Source of the DNA: Osmia lignaria lignaria
Taxonomy: Eukaryota; Arthropoda; Insecta; Hymenoptera; Megachilidae
Direction of reading: 5' to 3'
Assembly (NCBI RefSeq): GCF_051020975.1
Contig: NC_135037.1
Location: forward strand, 8,742,001-8,806,000
DNA length: 64,000 nucleotides
Below are positions 62,301 to 64,000 of this stretch, piece by piece (position 1 is the first letter of the stretch; each line of letters starts with the position of its first letter). The position numbers and the translations under genes were made by a program. The notes under the pieces were generated by a model. That model was not told where the DNA came from and did not search any database. It was given only the letters and a program-made list of their open reading frames with translations.

Positions 62301-64000
62301 TAGGATCCTTAACAAAAAATATTATTGATAGTTTAGTATAATGTTTAGAGAAAGTACAATTAGTAGATGACTAGTATGGTGTCATTTCAGTAAACAATTT
62401 TAGCAACGCTAATTAACAATCACTATCTATTAGAATGCGTAATTTAAAATAATTTATATATTTTATATAATTTAATAATAATATGAATTTTAAGAAAATT
62501 ATGGTTATTAAAATTCCTCTGAATAATTGGGTCATTCGATTTGCAATCACCGATTAGAATACAGTATTATTCAGAATTTTCCCAGGAAAAGGGAGCCAAT
62601 TCTTCTGTGACCTTTTGTTAACCAGGCTCGTGTGAGTTTCCATGAACCGACCACGACAATTCGTGCTGATATTATCCCATGATATCGACATTTAAAACTC
62701 TCGAGATCCTAGATTCCCGTGTATTAGCCGTATTCGTAGTTCTCGGTGCAACTGGAGTCCAGTATAATTCTCCCTAACTGGCAGCTCACTCGTGACTCCT
62801 TTCCGTCCCTTGCTTGCATCAGAATATTTATTAGCCACATCGTGAGTCCTTTTCTGCTTCCTGACATTAGAAAGTCCCCCGTGGAATTGTGCGCTGAAAC
62901 GTTCCCGTGGAAGCGTTCAAGGATACAACATCCGTCTCGACTCGCGATGCAATAATCGTATGCACATTCAAACGATTTCTCGGTACGATCAATTGCTCAA
63001 TACTGCTTTGATCTCGTCGATTTAACGAATCCAGTCATTATGGATTGTGAAAAAGTACCTGGGGATGGTAGAGACAGAGGAAGCTGCAGGTGCTTGGGAA
63101 GTTGTGGGTTTCATGGGACAGTTCAGATTTTTAATTTGCAATTTTTCTTACTTTTTAAAATAGAGATTTATTATTTTTGTACTACTCTATTTTCCAGTAT
63201 ATTTATTTTTAATTCTTTTGTAAAATTCGTAATTACACACCATTCATTTTTTATGAAAATCCCTCTTGACAAAAGAGAAATATTATTGAGAATAATTCTA
63301 TCAAATTATTGCAACGCAAAAGAATATTAAATTCTACGTTATATTTATTGATACAATCGAATGTACCAACACAGACTTTGACTTTTGCGCAATTTGTAAT
63401 TTATTTGTTCCGTTCCAATTGCGCATATTTCTAACTAAACGGCATCTTCTTCCGCTAAAATGAAGCACAAAGAGAAAATGTGGAATTCCTTTGCGCAGAA
63501 GAATAACATTTGTAGTTAAATAGCCTGACGTAAGAGTACACGTGAACGGTGCATTCATAGTTTGCTTAGTATTGTTAATTATCGGTGTTAATAATGCATC
63601 TGTATATTCTGTAGCCATGAAATAAGAATCTCAAGTGGATGATCCGAAGATATCATCTAATTTCTACGTGTTGTAAATATTATTTTAATTTTTACATCTG
63701 ACCAATTCTTTAAGGTCCACTTCACGATAAGAATAAATTCATAAATGACTTTTCAAATCGTGATGGAAAGTTTTCATAGATAAAACGACAATCTAAATTG
63801 TTGATATATTAAATTGAAACATGAATAATTCGCAATTTGAACATTGTTCCTATCATTGAATCACATGTATCAGTATCGTCGATGTCGCTGACACCACTTA
63901 GGAGATGTTCTTGAATTAATCTTTTTTCGTATATCTATTAAAAATCTTCAGAAATTTCTTAATATTGGCAGTCAAATTTTTTATACTGTACATATAAATT
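59343..64000. other. Probable first intron / intergenic AT-rich region
   Basis: Mostly AT-rich with no recognised gene. A GC-richer patch at about 62580-63120 contains a possible start codon at 63040 after an acceptor-like CCAG. It begins Met-Asp-Cys-Glu-Lys-Val-Pro-Gly-Asp-Gly. I could not assign it to a family with any confidence. Confidence 0.4.

Noticed and set aside
1..64000. tRNA, rRNA, known insect microRNA hairpins, CRISPR arrays
   Set aside because: I looked by eye for A/B-box pairs, common miRNA seeds such as let-7 and bantam, and regularly spaced repeats, and found none.

Overview
This is AT-rich nuclear DNA of an insect, most likely a hymenopteran and possibly a bee. The grounds are spliced genes with small GT-AG exons, long AT-rich introns, local CpG-rich islands around promoters and exons, insect-type DNA-transposon relics (TTAA- and TA-flanked MITEs), and an SLC36/PAT amino-acid transporter of insect type. 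There are no operons, bacterial signals, CRISPR arrays or recognisable tRNA/rRNA genes. Species-level identity cannot be read from the sequence.

Layout: (1) About 1-34.9 kb is mostly non-coding and AT-rich. It contains several transposon copies, minisatellites and low-complexity tracts. Two short candidate exons (4888-4938 and 23502-23563) have good splice signals, and their reading phases chain exactly into the gene at 34.9 kb. (2) At 34909-40017 (+) lie four well-supported coding exons of a large serine-rich coiled-coil protein with an SxIP-type microtubule-plus-end motif. I cannot name its orthologue. (3) At 45754-55585 (+) lies a complete or near-complete SLC36-family (proton-coupled amino-acid transporter-like) gene. 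Six exons give strong protein matches, and a tiny candidate first exon is consistent in phase. (4) At 57.9-59.34 kb a GC-rich island with a TATA box and a strong downstream splice donor looks like the promoter and untranslated first exon of a third + strand gene that runs beyond the window.

Repeats: I can define at least four short non-autonomous DNA-transposon families from the sequence itself. They are a five-copy family with a GC-rich core and TGTAC-type inverted repeats, a TTAA-flanked piggyBac-type MITE in two copies, a TA-flanked 350-bp MITE, and a 145-bp pogo/Tigger-like MITE. Three of these families sit in three different introns of the transporter gene. An 11-bp minisatellite with an embedded TTAGG motif, a 30-bp triplicate, two intronic tandem duplications and palindromic repeats complete the picture.

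The two genes have no evident functional link. I found no clear new multi-gene system. The most interesting items are the five-copy MITE family, the divergent transporter with altered motif residues, and the reconstructed 35-kb exon chain of the coiled-coil gene.
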